Of a stretch of DNA of 64,000 nucleotides, positions 48,212-57,077 are shown one piece after another. This stretch comes from Pilimelia columellifera (lineage in GTDB: Bacteria; Actinomycetota; Actinomycetes; Mycobacteriales; Micromonosporaceae). The position numbers and the translations under genes were made by a program. The notes beneath the pieces were generated by a model. That model ran no database searches. It had not been told where the DNA came from and saw nothing but the letters and a program-made list of their open reading frames with translations. Location of the stretch: the NCBI RefSeq assembly GCF_039532605.1, contig NZ_BAAARY010000013.1:1-64000 (forward strand), read 5' to 3'. The stretch's first letter is position 1. Each line of letters opens with the position of its first letter.

Positions 48212-49396
48212 CTACAGCACGCCGTTCTTACGCGCGGTGGCGATGTTCTTCTCATGCTCGGCGAGGGTGGTCGCGAAGGCCGAGTGGCCCTCCTTGTCGA
48301 TCGCCACGAAGAAGAGCCAGTCCCCCACCGGCGGCGCCATGGCGCCCTTGAGCGCTTCCTGCCCGGGATTGTTGATCGGGCCCGGGACCAGTCCACGGCG
48401 CTTCCGGTTGTAGGGATTCTTCGGATCGTCCAGCTCAGCGGCGGTCATGTCCTTCGACGCCTTGGTCGGCTTCCCGGTCGCCTCCAGCCAGTAGTTGACC
48501 GTGACGTCCATCTCCAGGCAACCGCAGGGGAAGTCACCGGCGTAGACCCGGTTGTAGGCGACCCGGGCGACTTTCCCCAGGTCCTCCGGCACTCCGGCCT
48601 CAGCCTGGGACAACGACGCGACAACCAACGCCTCGTAGGGGGTGATCCCACCGCGTCCGGCCTCCACCTGCGCGACGAAATCGATCTCCTCGGCTTCGGT
48701 GAGGAACTGCTGCACCATCGTCTTCAGGATCGCGGTCGCGTCGGCGTCCGGGTCGAACTCGTAGGTCTGCGGGAACAGGAAACCCTCCAGCGACGGCTTG
48801 GCCTTGACCTCGTCGCTGCGGTTGAACCAGAACTTCGGCACGCCGAGAGCGACCGGGTCCTTGCCGGCGCTCTCGAAGTCCTTCACCGGGATCTTCGTGG
48901 CCTCCGACAGCAGCTTGTAGGTCTGCTTGACCGTGCGCCCCTCGGGGATCGTCACGCCCTTGACGATCCGATTCACCGGATCGATGAGCAACGCCAGGGC
49001 GTCCTTGGCGCGCATCTGCCTGCGCAGCTCGTAGAACCCGGGTTGGATGTTGCGGCTCAGGGCGTTGTCGGAGGCGGCGTTGACGAATGATTTCTCACTC
49101 TTGACCACGTCAGCCTGAGCCAGGGTCCGGGCGATGTCGACGGCGGTCTCGCCCGGACGGACCTGCACCGACACGGCGTTCGTGCCGCCGCCGGTGTAGT
49201 CGGGGGCCGAGAAGAAGCCGACGACCCGGTCCAGGCCCCACCAGGCGGCCCCGCCCAGGGCGGCCAGCATGACCGCGACGACGACGAGCACGACGCCCGT
49301 GCGGGCAGCCCCGCCCGAGCGATCGTCGGCGCCCCGACGGCGGTGCCGACGATGTCGGGGCGCGTCGTCGTGCTCGAGACCGAGGTCGTCGATCAT
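48212..49396 (-). CDS. mltG: Endolytic murein transglycosylase MltG
   Basis: Cleaves nascent peptidoglycan strands, thought to set glycan length. The 394-residue protein has a basic, His-rich cytoplasmic N terminus (1-31), one transmembrane helix (about 33-55), a LysM-like segment, and the YceG domain with FLFPQTYEF and the catalytic Glu in VVASLSQAEAG (usually ASIVEKE). It ends with NPYNRKRRGLVPGPINNPG. The ATG overlaps the ruvX stop as ATGA. Confidence 0.95.
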   Translation of the reverse strand: MIDDLGLEHDDAPRHRRHRRRGADDRSGGAARTGVVLVVVAVMLAALGGAAWWGLDRVVGFFSAPDYTGGGTNAVSVQVRPGETAVDIARTLAQADVVKSEKSFVNAASDNALSRNIQPGFYELRRQMRAKDALALLIDPVNRIVKGVTIPEGRTVKQTYKLLSEATKIPVKDFESAGKDPVALGVPKFWFNRSDEVKAKPSLEGFLFPQTYEFDPDADATAILKTMVQQFLTEAEEIDFVAQVEAGRGGITPYEALVVASLSQAEAGVPEDLGKVARVAYNRVYAGDFPCGCLEMDVTVNYWLEATGKPTKASKDMTAAELDDPKNPYNRKRRGLVPGPINNPGQEALKGAMAPPVGDWLFFVAIDKEGHSAFATTLAEHEKNIATARKNGVL

Positions 49397-49851
49397 TGGG
49401 TCCGCCTCCGCAGGGTTTCGAGCCAGCTCTGGAGGATCTCCACGGCGGCCGCCTGGTCGACCACCGCCCGTTGGCGTCTGCCACGGACACCACGCTCCGC
49501 AAGCCTACGACTAGCGACGACGGTCGACATCCGCTCGTCAGATAGCTGAACATCGATGGGGTCGATGGCAGCGCCAAGTTGTCGAGCGTACCCGAGCACC
49601 TCCTGGGCTGCCGGTCCGTGCTTTCCGGCCAGGTTCACCGGCAGCCCGACGACCACCGCCACCGCCTCATGCTCCTCAACCAGCGCCGCCAGCGCCCGGA
49701 TATCGGCCGGCGGATCAACGGCGCCGGAAAGGTCACGCGCCAGGGTCACCAGGGGCGTCGCCAGGATGGCATCGGGGTCGCACCTGGCGACCCCGACCCG
49801 CACCCTGCCCACATCAACGCCCAACCGGACGCCACGCACGAAAGCCGACAC
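49393..49851 (-). CDS. ruvX: RuvX/YqgF-family Holliday junction resolvase-like protein
   Basis: An RNase H-fold nuclease implicated in 16S rRNA 5'-end processing and in recombination. The 152-residue protein has LGVDVGRVRVGVA (first acidic residue), VVGLPVNLAGKHG and SDERMSTVVA. GTG start at 49851, 5 bases after the alaS stop. The alaS-ruvX-mltG-aroE order is conserved in actinobacteria. Confidence 0.94.
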   Translation of the reverse strand: MSAFVRGVRLGVDVGRVRVGVARCDPDAILATPLVTLARDLSGAVDPPADIRALAALVEEHEAVAVVVGLPVNLAGKHGPAAQEVLGYARQLGAAIDPIDVQLSDERMSTVVASRRLAERGVRGRRQRAVVDQAAAVEILQSWLETLRRRTQ

Positions 49852-49856
49852 CAGGA

Positions 49857-52535
49857 TCAGGCGCCCGCCACGGTCTTCTCCACCGCCGCCAACAGTCCCG
49901 GCGCCTCGGCCGCGGCCACCCCGCCGCCCTGCGCAAGGTCAGCGTTGCCGCCGCCGCGGCCGGACAACGCCGCCTTCACCAGCTCGGCGGCCGACAACCC
50001 ACGCCCCTTGCCTGCCTGGTTCACCGCCACCACCAGCGACGCCTTGCCGCCGGCGCGGCTGGCCACGGCCACCACCGCCGGGCGGGCCGGGTCGATCCTG
50101 CCACGGATCTCCTGCGCCAACGTGCGGACGTCATTGCCGCCGGCGCCCTCCGGCGCCTCTGCGCCGACGTAGGCGACGCCGCCCAGATCCCGGGCCTTGG
50201 CCGCCAGCTCGCCGGCGCCGCCCAGCACCGCCGCCGCGCGCAGCCGCTCCAACTCCCGCTCAGCGTCCCGCAACGCCGCGACCGTCTGCTCGACCCGGTC
50301 CGCGACCTCGTCCCCGGGCACCCGGAACAGCTCCGCGAGCCGCGACACCAGCAGGTGCTCACGGGCCAGGAAACCGAAGGCGTCCATGCCCACCAGAGCC
50401 TCGACCCGGCGGACCCCGGAGCCGATTGACGCCTCCGACAGGATCTTCACCAGCCCCAACTGGCCGGAGCGGGCGGCGTGCGTGCCGCCGCACAGCTCGC
50501 GGGCGTACTCGCCGACCTCGACGACCCGCACCTCGTCTCCGTACTTCTCGCCGAACAACGCCATCGCGCCCAGCCGCCGCGCCTCAGCCTGCGACGTGAC
50601 GAACGCGTGGACCTCGAGATCGCTCATGAGGACCTCGTTGACCTGTTGCTCGACATCCCGCAGCACTGTCGCGGAGACCGCGCCCGGGGTGTTGAAGTCG
50701 AACCGCAGCCGGCCCGGGGCGTTCAACGACCCGGCCTGCGTCGCCGTCTCGCCGAGGAGGTTGCGCATCGCCTGGTGTACCAGGTGGGTGGCGGTGTGCG
50801 CCCGGGAGATCGCCCGGCGCCGGGCCACGTCGATCTCCGCGAACGCCGACTCACCCGCCCGGACCTCGCCGCGGACCACCTTCGCCTTATGCACGATGAG
50901 ACCCGGCACCGGCTGCTGTACGTCGAGGACCTCGACCTCGCCCCCGCCGACGGTGATCCGTCCCAGGTCCGGCTGCTGGCCGCCGCCCTCGGCGTAGAAC
51001 GGAGTGGTGTCGAGCACCAGCTCCACCAGCTCGCCCTCGCCCGCGGCGCTCAACAGCCCACCGGCGCCGATCACCGAACGCACCCTGGACTCACGGCTCA
51101 CATCGGCGTAGCCGGTGAACGCGACCGCCCCCCCGGCGTCGAGGGACTGCCGGTAGGCCGACAGGTCCGCGTGGCCGGTCTTACGGGCCGCGGCGTCAGC
51201 CTTCGCCCGGGTCCGCTGCTCGGACATCAGCCGGCGGAAACCCTCCTCGTCGACGCTCAGGCCCTGCTCGGCGGCGATCTCCAAGGTGAGGTCGATCGGG
51301 AAGCCGTAGGTGTCGTGCAGCTGGAACGCCTTGTCTCCGGAGAGCCGGCCGCCGCCGGCGGACTTCGTCTCGGTGATCGCCAGGTCCAGGATCGTGGTGC
51401 CGCTACGCAGCGTGGACAAGAACGCGTCCTCTTCGGCGTAGGCGTATGAGGAGATCCGTTCGAACTCCTCGGCCAACTCCGGGTACGACGGGGACATGCA
51501 GTCGCGGGCGATCGGCAGCAGCTCGGGCATCGCCCGCTCCTGCCAGCCCAGCAGCCGCATCGCCCGGATCGCCCGACGCATGATCCGCCGCAGCACGTAG
51601 CCGCGGCCCTCGTTCGACGGGGTGACACCGTCGCCGATGAGCATGAGCGAGGTGCGGACGTGATCGGCGATGACCCGAAGCCGCACATCGTCCGGGTGCG
51701 ACTCGGTGGCCGCCTGGCCCGAGCGCACGCCGTACTGGGCGCCGGTCAGCTCAGCGGCGCGGGCGAGCACCGGGCGGACCTCGTCGATCTCGTACATGTT
51801 GTCGACGCCCTGCAGGATGGAGGCCATCCGCTCCAGGCCCATGCCGGTGTCGATGCTCTTTGCCGGTAGGTCGCCCAGGATCGGGAAGTCGTCCTTCGAG
51901 CCGCCCGCGCCCCGCTCCTTCTGCATGAAGACCAGGTTCCAGAACTCCAGATACCGGTCCTCGTCGACCTCAGGGCCGCCCTCGGGGCCGTAGGCGGGGC
52001 CCCGGTCGTAGTACAACTCCGAACACGGGCCGCACGGGCCGGGAATGCCCATGGACCAGTAGTTGTCGGCCATGCCCCGACGCACGATCCGGTCCGCCGG
52101 CAGGCCGGTGGCACGCCAGATGTCGATGGCCTCGTCGTCGTCGAGGTAGACCGTCGCCCAGATCCGCTCCGGGTCCAGGCCGAACCCACCGTCGGCGACG
52201 GACCTGGTCGACAGCTCCCAGGCCAGCGGGATCGCCAGCTCCTTGAAGTAGTCGCCGAAGGAGAAGTTGCCGTTCATCTGGAAGAACGTGCCGTGCCGGC
52301 TCGTCTTGCCGACCTCGTCGATGTCGGGGGTGCGCAGGCACTTCTGTACGCTGGCCGCCCGCTTGAACGGCGGCGTCTGCTGACCGAGGAAGTACGGCAC
52401 GAACTGGACCATGCCGGCGTTGATGAACAGCAGGTTCGGGTCCTCGATCGCCGGCAGCGGGGCGCTGGGCACGACCGTGTGCCCGTTCGCCTCGAAGTGC
52501 GCCAGGAAGCGGCGCTTGATCTCCGCTGTCTTCAT
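49857..52535 (-). CDS. alaS: Alanine--tRNA ligase
   Basis: Charges tRNA-Ala and edits mischarged Ser/Gly. The 892-residue protein has the class II catalytic core (1-450), an editing domain with the zinc site HTATHL and CGGTHAARSGQLG, and a C-terminal oligomerisation/DHHA1 domain. ATG at 52535 overlaps the stop of the small membrane-protein gene as ATGA. Confidence 0.97.
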   Translation of the reverse strand: MKTAEIKRRFLAHFEANGHTVVPSAPLPAIEDPNLLFINAGMVQFVPYFLGQQTPPFKRAASVQKCLRTPDIDEVGKTSRHGTFFQMNGNFSFGDYFKELAIPLAWELSTRSVADGGFGLDPERIWATVYLDDDEAIDIWRATGLPADRIVRRGMADNYWSMGIPGPCGPCSELYYDRGPAYGPEGGPEVDEDRYLEFWNLVFMQKERGAGGSKDDFPILGDLPAKSIDTGMGLERMASILQGVDNMYEIDEVRPVLARAAELTGAQYGVRSGQAATESHPDDVRLRVIADHVRTSLMLIGDGVTPSNEGRGYVLRRIMRRAIRAMRLLGWQERAMPELLPIARDCMSPSYPELAEEFERISSYAYAEEDAFLSTLRSGTTILDLAITETKSAGGGRLSGDKAFQLHDTYGFPIDLTLEIAAEQGLSVDEEGFRRLMSEQRTRAKADAAARKTGHADLSAYRQSLDAGGAVAFTGYADVSRESRVRSVIGAGGLLSAAGEGELVELVLDTTPFYAEGGGQQPDLGRITVGGGEVEVLDVQQPVPGLIVHKAKVVRGEVRAGESAFAEIDVARRRAISRAHTATHLVHQAMRNLLGETATQAGSLNAPGRLRFDFNTPGAVSATVLRDVEQQVNEVLMSDLEVHAFVTSQAEARRLGAMALFGEKYGDEVRVVEVGEYARELCGGTHAARSGQLGLVKILSEASIGSGVRRVEALVGMDAFGFLAREHLLVSRLAELFRVPGDEVADRVEQTVAALRDAERELERLRAAAVLGGAGELAAKARDLGGVAYVGAEAPEGAGGNDVRTLAQEIRGRIDPARPAVVAVASRAGGKASLVVAVNQAGKGRGLSAAELVKAALSGRGGGNADLAQGGGVAAAEAPGLLAAVEKTVAGA

Positions 52536-52801
52536 CGGGTGCCTTCCTCGATCAAACGGTCTTCGTCGACGGGCACGGCGATGCCCGCCGCGAACGCCTC
52601 GTGGATCTCCTGCTCGCGCTCGGCCATGCCCGTCCGGACATCATCGACGAAGAGCCGGATCGCGTCGACGGCGTTCTCCGCCGACCCGGTGACCGCGCCG
52701 GCGATGCCCTGCGGCGTGAAAGCCTGGGCCTTCTGCGAGACCTTCCGCACGATGAGCGCGCCGACCGCCAGGCCGATACCCAACCACAGCATCCGCTTCA
52801 T
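52532..52801 (-). CDS. Small membrane-anchored protein (DUF6167-like)
   Basis: An 89-residue protein with one N-terminal hydrophobic segment (MKRMLWLGIGLAVGALIV) followed by a helical, charged C terminus. A protein of this type sits between alaS and a DUF948 gene in many actinobacteria; I believe it is the DUF6167 family, but the name is from memory. Function unknown. ATG at 52801. Coupled to alaS through an ATGA overlap. Confidence 0.8.
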   Translation of the reverse strand: MKRMLWLGIGLAVGALIVRKVSQKAQAFTPQGIAGAVTGSAENAVDAIRLFVDDVRTGMAEREQEIHEAFAAGIAVPVDEDRLIEEGTR

Positions 52802-52825
52802 GTTCGCCCGTCCCCCGTTTCGCCG

Positions 52826-53281
52826 TCAGGCCGAGTGCGCGCCGCGACGGCGCTGTTTGAGGGCCGAGCGCACCTCGCGCTCGTCGTCGGCGTGCCGGCG
52901 GTTCGCCGCCGCCTTACGCACCCCGTAGCCGAAGGCGGCCACCTTGACCAGCGGGTTGGCCGCCGCCGACGCCACCACCGTGGCCAGGTTTGCGACATTC
53001 GCGCTGACCGTCTGGACGTGCGAGGTGATCGTGTCGACGCGGGCCAGTTGGGCGTTCACGCCGTCGAGCGAGACCTGCGTCTGCTCCAAGGCCACATTGA
53101 CGTTCTCCATGGTGGAGTTCACGTTGCCGAGGATCGGACCGGTACGGGCGGTCACCTCCTCGATCGCCCTGGTGGCGGCGTCGATGGTGCGACGCAGCCG
53201 GAGGATCGGCACAGCGAGCACGAGAACGAGCATCAGGAAGGCCCCTGCGGCGATCAACCCTGCGATGTCTCCAGGCTGCAC
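52826..53281 (-). CDS. DUF948 membrane protein
   Basis: A 151-residue protein with an N-terminal transmembrane helix (about 6-27) followed by an extended helical stretch (TIDAATRAIEEVTARTGPILGNV) and heptad-like pattern up to about residue 110, typical of DUF948. The C terminus is basic (RRRGAHSA). Function unknown. GTG with GGAGG 5 bases upstream. Its place next to alaS is conserved in actinobacteria. Confidence 0.85.
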   Translation of the reverse strand: MQPGDIAGLIAAGAFLMLVLVLAVPILRLRRTIDAATRAIEEVTARTGPILGNVNSTMENVNVALEQTQVSLDGVNAQLARVDTITSHVQTVSANVANLATVVASAAANPLVKVAAFGYGVRKAAANRRHADDEREVRSALKQRRRGAHSA

Positions 53282-53345
53282 GCCTGCCTCCTTCGATCAA
53301 CCGTCAACGCTGGGAACCTTACCGGCAGGCGACGCCGGGCGCGCA

Positions 53346-54938
53346 TCACGACGGCGCGCCTGTCGCCCCGGACGTGGGCAGGCCGCCCAGGGCCGGATCG
53401 GGGTCCTCCCCGGTCTGCTGCGGGTCCTGGGCGGGCAGACGTCGCTGCCGATCGTCGGCCATGGCGTTGCGGATCTTGAGGTCCACCGCCGCGCCGGGGC
53501 ACTCCGGCGGTGGCCCGGTGACCCCTGGCGTGGCGCACCGGGGCGGGCGTACCGACAGGTCCAGGGTGTACTCGTCACGGCGCCAGCACGAGAAGTACTC
53601 CCCCGACGGGACGACGCGCCCGGCGCAGGCGGCGATCCGCCACCGCTGCCAGCCCTGCTCGGCGAGGCTGCTCTCGTACCCGGCGAATGTCACCTGCGGG
53701 CCTTGTTCGGACTGGGCCCGACGCTGCCGGAAGCGGCACTCCTTCAGGCACCAGCGGTTGCCGCTGATCTGATCGTCCGGGGCGCCGGTCATACCGGCGG
53801 GAAGGTCGAGGGAGTCGAGTGCGGCGAACACCGGATCGCGGCTGGCCGCGCGGACGCCGAAGTACGCCGGCAGCGCGCCGAGGAACAGGAGGCTGACCAC
53901 CACCAGCGTGGTGAGCCGTAACCGCTTCTTCTCCCGCAACTGGCGGCGGATCTCCGAACGCGCGCCACGGATCGCCGCTGGCCCAGCGGCGCTGCGCCGC
54001 TGCGACGCGCGTCCGGGCTGCCCGGACACCCCGCGGACCGGGTCGACGTCGCTGGTCGGCCCGGGAGCGACCGGCGGAATCTCTGTCGTCAGAGCATCAT
54101 CAGGGGTTTGCCGCGCCAGCGCCGGCGACATGTCGCCGGGTGAGGTGGGGCCAGGCGACGCGGGGCGGCGGGGGGGCTCAGGACGAGCCGGGGCCGCTGC
54201 CCGCGCCGATGCCGTTGGCGGCGTCGGCGGTGGCGTCGCCGGGAGCCCGACGACGGTGGGCGCGTCAGCTGGAGCGCCGCGGCCGGGCGCGCCGGGCGCC
54301 TCCGGTTGCTGCGGCCCACGCCCGGCGGCCCGGCGCAGCCAGTCGCCCGGACGTTCCGGGCGACCCGACGGCGGAGCCGGCGGCGGCGGTGGCGGCGGCG
54401 CTACCGGCGTGGGGCCCGCCACCGCGCGGCCGACCGGCTTCCCCGTGGGCGGCGCCGACGGAACGATCGGCGCAACAGTGGGCGAGACGGGCGGCGGGGC
54501 AGGACGGCCCGGCGGCGGAGCCTGGCGATCAGCGGGCGGAGCCGTACGGCCCGCGGGTGGAGGCGGAGTTGGCGGGGCCGCGCGGACCACCGGAGGAGGA
54601 GCGACAGCCGGGGGCGCCGGAGGCGGAACGGCCGGGGGGGCCGAGACCGGTGGCGGCGGCACGACGGCGCGCTGTGGCACGGACGGCGGCACGGACGAGG
54701 GCGGCCCGGCCGGTGGTCGCGGGCGCGACTCCGCCGGTCGGGGCTGATCCCCCGGCGCCAGGCTGCTCTTGGATTCCTTGGCGGTACGGAGGTCGTCGAG
54801 CCAGCCGACCTCCTCGCTCGGAATCTGCCCCGGCGGCGCCTCCGGCGGCTTGCTCCGTCCCCACCGCCGGCCGCCGCGGGCGCGGGCCGGCTCATCGCCG
54901 GTGTGGTCGTCGGGGCGATCGGAACCGCGCGATCTCAC
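53346..54938 (-). CDS. Proline-rich single-pass membrane protein, unknown
   Basis: A 530-residue protein. Residues about 60-335 are cytoplasmic and extremely rich in Pro, Ala and Arg, with runs of up to seven prolines; a basic segment (IRRQLREKKRLRLTT) precedes one transmembrane helix (about 347-364). The external domain (about 365-495) has six cysteines (WCLKEC, ACAG, SCWRR, RCATP, ECPG), suggesting disulfides. I do not recognise the family. GTG start overlaps the rarA stop as GTGA. Translation of its polyproline runs should depend on EF-P. Confidence 0.75.
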   Translation of the reverse strand: MRSRGSDRPDDHTGDEPARARGGRRWGRSKPPEAPPGQIPSEEVGWLDDLRTAKESKSSLAPGDQPRPAESRPRPPAGPPSSVPPSVPQRAVVPPPPVSAPPAVPPPAPPAVAPPPVVRAAPPTPPPPAGRTAPPADRQAPPPGRPAPPPVSPTVAPIVPSAPPTGKPVGRAVAGPTPVAPPPPPPPAPPSGRPERPGDWLRRAAGRGPQQPEAPGAPGRGAPADAPTVVGLPATPPPTPPTASARAAAPARPEPPRRPASPGPTSPGDMSPALARQTPDDALTTEIPPVAPGPTSDVDPVRGVSGQPGRASQRRSAAGPAAIRGARSEIRRQLREKKRLRLTTLVVVSLLFLGALPAYFGVRAASRDPVFAALDSLDLPAGMTGAPDDQISGNRWCLKECRFRQRRAQSEQGPQVTFAGYESSLAEQGWQRWRIAACAGRVVPSGEYFSCWRRDEYTLDLSVRPPRCATPGVTGPPPECPGAAVDLKIRNAMADDRQRRLPAQDPQQTGEDPDPALGGLPTSGATGAPS

Positions 54939-56371
54939 CTGGTCCTCTTTCCCTGGGCGGCGGCGTCGCCGGCGGGACCGGCGGCGCTGGGGTCGGCCCG
55001 GACGATACGCCGCAGCGTGGGCAGTCGCTGCGCGACGGTCTCCTCCGCGCCGTGCCTGGTCGGGTGGTAGTAGTCCACCCCGACCAGATCGTCGGGCGCG
55101 TGCTGCTGGGCGACGACGGCCCGCGGATCGTCGTGCGGGTACCGGTAGCCGGCGCCGTGGCCCAGCCCGCGCGCGCCCGGGTAGTGGCCGTCCCGAAGCT
55201 GCGGTGGCACCGCGCCGCCGCGACCGGCCCGGACATCGGCCATCGCGGCCGCCAGCGCGGTCGTCACGGCGTTGGACTTCGGCGCGGTGGCCAGGTGCAG
55301 CACGGCCTGCGCCAGGTTGAGCTGCGCCTCGGGCAGTCCGATCCGGTCAACCGCGGTGGCTGCGGCGGTGGCCACCGCCAGGGCTGAGGAGTCGGCGAGG
55401 CCGACGTCCTCGCTGGCGAAGATGACCAGGCGGCGGGCGATGAACCGGGGATCCTCGCCAGCGACGAGCATCCTGGCCAGCCAGTGCAACGCGGCGTCGG
55501 GGTCGGAGCCACGCATGCTCTTGATGAAGGCGCTGACGATGTCGTAGTGGGCGTCGCCGTCACGGTCGTACCGCACTGCCGCAACATCGACAGCCTGCTC
55601 GGCGGCGGCCAGGTCGATCGTCTCAGCGCCCTGGGCGGCCGCGGCGCCGGCGGCGGCTTCCAGCCCGGTCAGCGCCTTACGCACGTCCCCGCCGGAGAGC
55701 CGGACCAGGTGATCGCGCGCCTCGTCCGCGAGGCTGAACGCGCCGCCGAGGCCGCGCGGTTCGTCGACCGCCCGGCCTATCAGCTGCCGGACGTCGTCGT
55801 CGGCCAATGGACGCAGCGTGAGCAGAACGCAACGCGACAACAGCGGGGCGATGACCGAGAAGTACGGATTCTCGGTGGTGGCGGCGAGCAGGGTGACGGT
55901 GCGGTCCTCGACCGCGGCCAGCAGCGAATCCTGCTGGGTCTTGCTGAACCGGTGCACCTCGTCGATAAACAGCACCGTCGGCGGGCTGCCCCCGGAGCGA
56001 CGGCGCAGCCGCGCCTCGTCGATGACCGCCCGCACCTCCTTGACACCCGCCGAGAGCGCGGAGAGCGCGATGAACCGCCGGTCCACGGCGCCGGCGACCA
56101 GGTGCGCGATCGTCGTCTTTCCGCTGCCAGGTGGCCCCCAGAGAATGACGGACTGTAGCTGCTCGCCGACGACCAACTGGCGCAGCGGAGCGCCGACGCC
56201 GAGCAGGTGTCGCTGGCCGACCAGCTCGTCCAGCGCGCGTGGACGCATCCGCGCCGCCAGCGGCGCGTCCATCCGGACCGGCGTCGTGGAGGCTGGTCCG
56301 GACCCCGGCACGTCGACGGTCGGGGTCGCGACGGTCGGGGTGGCGAGCGGAAACAGGCCATCGGTGTGCAT
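54935..56371 (-). CDS. rarA: Replication-associated recombination protein A (RarA/MgsA)
   Basis: A clamp-loader-like AAA+ ATPase acting at stalled replication forks. In its 478 residues, Walker A is GPPGSGKTTIAHLVA, Walker B VLFIDEVHRF, sensor-1 TTENPYF; the C-terminal tetramerisation part has SAFIKSMRGSDPDAALHWLARML. The first 35 residues (repeats of PTVATPTV) are non-conserved. The ATG is 8 bases after TACTGT, with no binding site, so the message is probably leaderless. Confidence 0.95.
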   Translation of the reverse strand: MHTDGLFPLATPTVATPTVDVPGSGPASTTPVRMDAPLAARMRPRALDELVGQRHLLGVGAPLRQLVVGEQLQSVILWGPPGSGKTTIAHLVAGAVDRRFIALSALSAGVKEVRAVIDEARLRRRSGGSPPTVLFIDEVHRFSKTQQDSLLAAVEDRTVTLLAATTENPYFSVIAPLLSRCVLLTLRPLADDDVRQLIGRAVDEPRGLGGAFSLADEARDHLVRLSGGDVRKALTGLEAAAGAAAAQGAETIDLAAAEQAVDVAAVRYDRDGDAHYDIVSAFIKSMRGSDPDAALHWLARMLVAGEDPRFIARRLVIFASEDVGLADSSALAVATAAATAVDRIGLPEAQLNLAQAVLHLATAPKSNAVTTALAAAMADVRAGRGGAVPPQLRDGHYPGARGLGHGAGYRYPHDDPRAVVAQQHAPDDLVGVDYYHPTRHGAEETVAQRLPTLRRIVRADPSAAGPAGDAAAQGKRTR

Positions 56372-56379
56372 CGCGTCAA

Positions 56380-56385
56380 ACAGTA
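56380..56385 (-). promoter_or_regulatory. rarA -10 element
   Basis: TACTGT on the minus strand fits TAnnnT and lies 8 bases before the rarA ATG, the spacing expected if transcription begins at the start codon. No clear -35 box is present 17 bases upstream. Confidence 0.45.
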
Positions 56386-56414
56386 CCGCCAGATGGCGCC
56401 GCGGCCGACGACAG

Positions 56415-56488
56415 TTCTCGGCGACGCTTCGGCCCCGCTGAGCCGAATGACCGGATTCTCAGCGGACATCCAGCAGTTCTCAGCCGAC
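56415..56488. repeat. Three phased direct repeats between rarA and a divergent gene
   Basis: TTCTCGGCGAC (56415-56425), TTCTCAGCGGAC (56456-56467) and TTCTCAGCCGAC (56477-56488) lie in the 205-base divergent region. Starts are 41 and 21 bases apart, about four and two turns of DNA. An 8-bp inverted repeat, CCGCTGAG/CTCAGCGG (56435-56442 and 56458-56465), overlaps the middle copy. The layout suggests an operator, but no regulator is known. Confidence 0.5.
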
Positions 56489-56576
56489 TCACAGCGCGGA
56501 TCGAACCCACGGCCAGTGGCGGGGAGTCAGATTAGAGGCATAAGACCAGCTCAGGCGCACCAACTAAGGAGCAACG

Positions 56577-57056
56577 ATGACGACCCCCGAGAACCCGGCC
56601 GGCCCGCCCGGACAGCAACCAGGCGATGCCCCAACCTCTGACGGAGGCACGCCGCCCCTGTCACCGACTCCCCCGGCCGCGTCAGCCCCGCCGCTGGTCA
56701 CCCCGGTCGTGCCGGCGCCCGCCGCCACGCGATGGCTCACCGTGCCGGTCCTGCTCGCCTTCGTCGCAGGGGCGTTGCTCGCGGCCTTGCTCTGCGGGAT
56801 CGGCGGATTCGCCCTCGGCGCGGTCGTTGGTGGACACCACCGCGACGGCGACCGCGGATGGCACCACCGCGACGACCGCGATCGGGGCGGCTGGGGTGAG
56901 CGTCCCCGATACCGCGAGCACGACCGCTGGGACAACCGCCGCGACGAGGGCCCGATGATGCGCGGCCCCGGTCAGCTCGACCGGCAGCCGCCGACGAGCA
57001 CCCAGCCGACCGCACCGACCACCCCGGGGCTGCCATCGACCCCGCCGGCCCGGTGA
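56577..57056 (+). CDS. Small proline-rich membrane protein, unknown
   Basis: A 159-residue protein with a Pro/Ala/Thr-rich N terminus (1-50), one or two adjoining transmembrane segments (about 53-86, rich in Ala, Leu and Gly) and a C-terminal half rich in His, Asp, Arg and Gly (HHRDGDRGWHHRDDRDRGG) ending in Pro/Thr. The His/Asp stretch could bind metal, which is speculation. ATG with GGAG 5 bases upstream. Divergent from rarA, convergent with aspS with only 21 bases between them. Confidence 0.75.
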   Translation: MTTPENPAGPPGQQPGDAPTSDGGTPPLSPTPPAASAPPLVTPVVPAPAATRWLTVPVLLAFVAGALLAALLCGIGGFALGAVVGGHHRDGDRGWHHRDDRDRGGWGERPRYREHDRWDNRRDEGPMMRGPGQLDRQPPTSTQPTAPTTPGLPSTPPAR

Positions 57057-57077
57057 TCCGGCGCGGGGCGTGTCAGC

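Noticed and set aside
56500..56575. Possible minus-strand tRNA (GGGTTCGATCC) upstream of the 56577 gene
   Set aside because: The T-stem has a mismatch, no complementary acceptor stem exists and no anticodon stem forms. The region also contains the ribosome binding site of a gene on the other strand.
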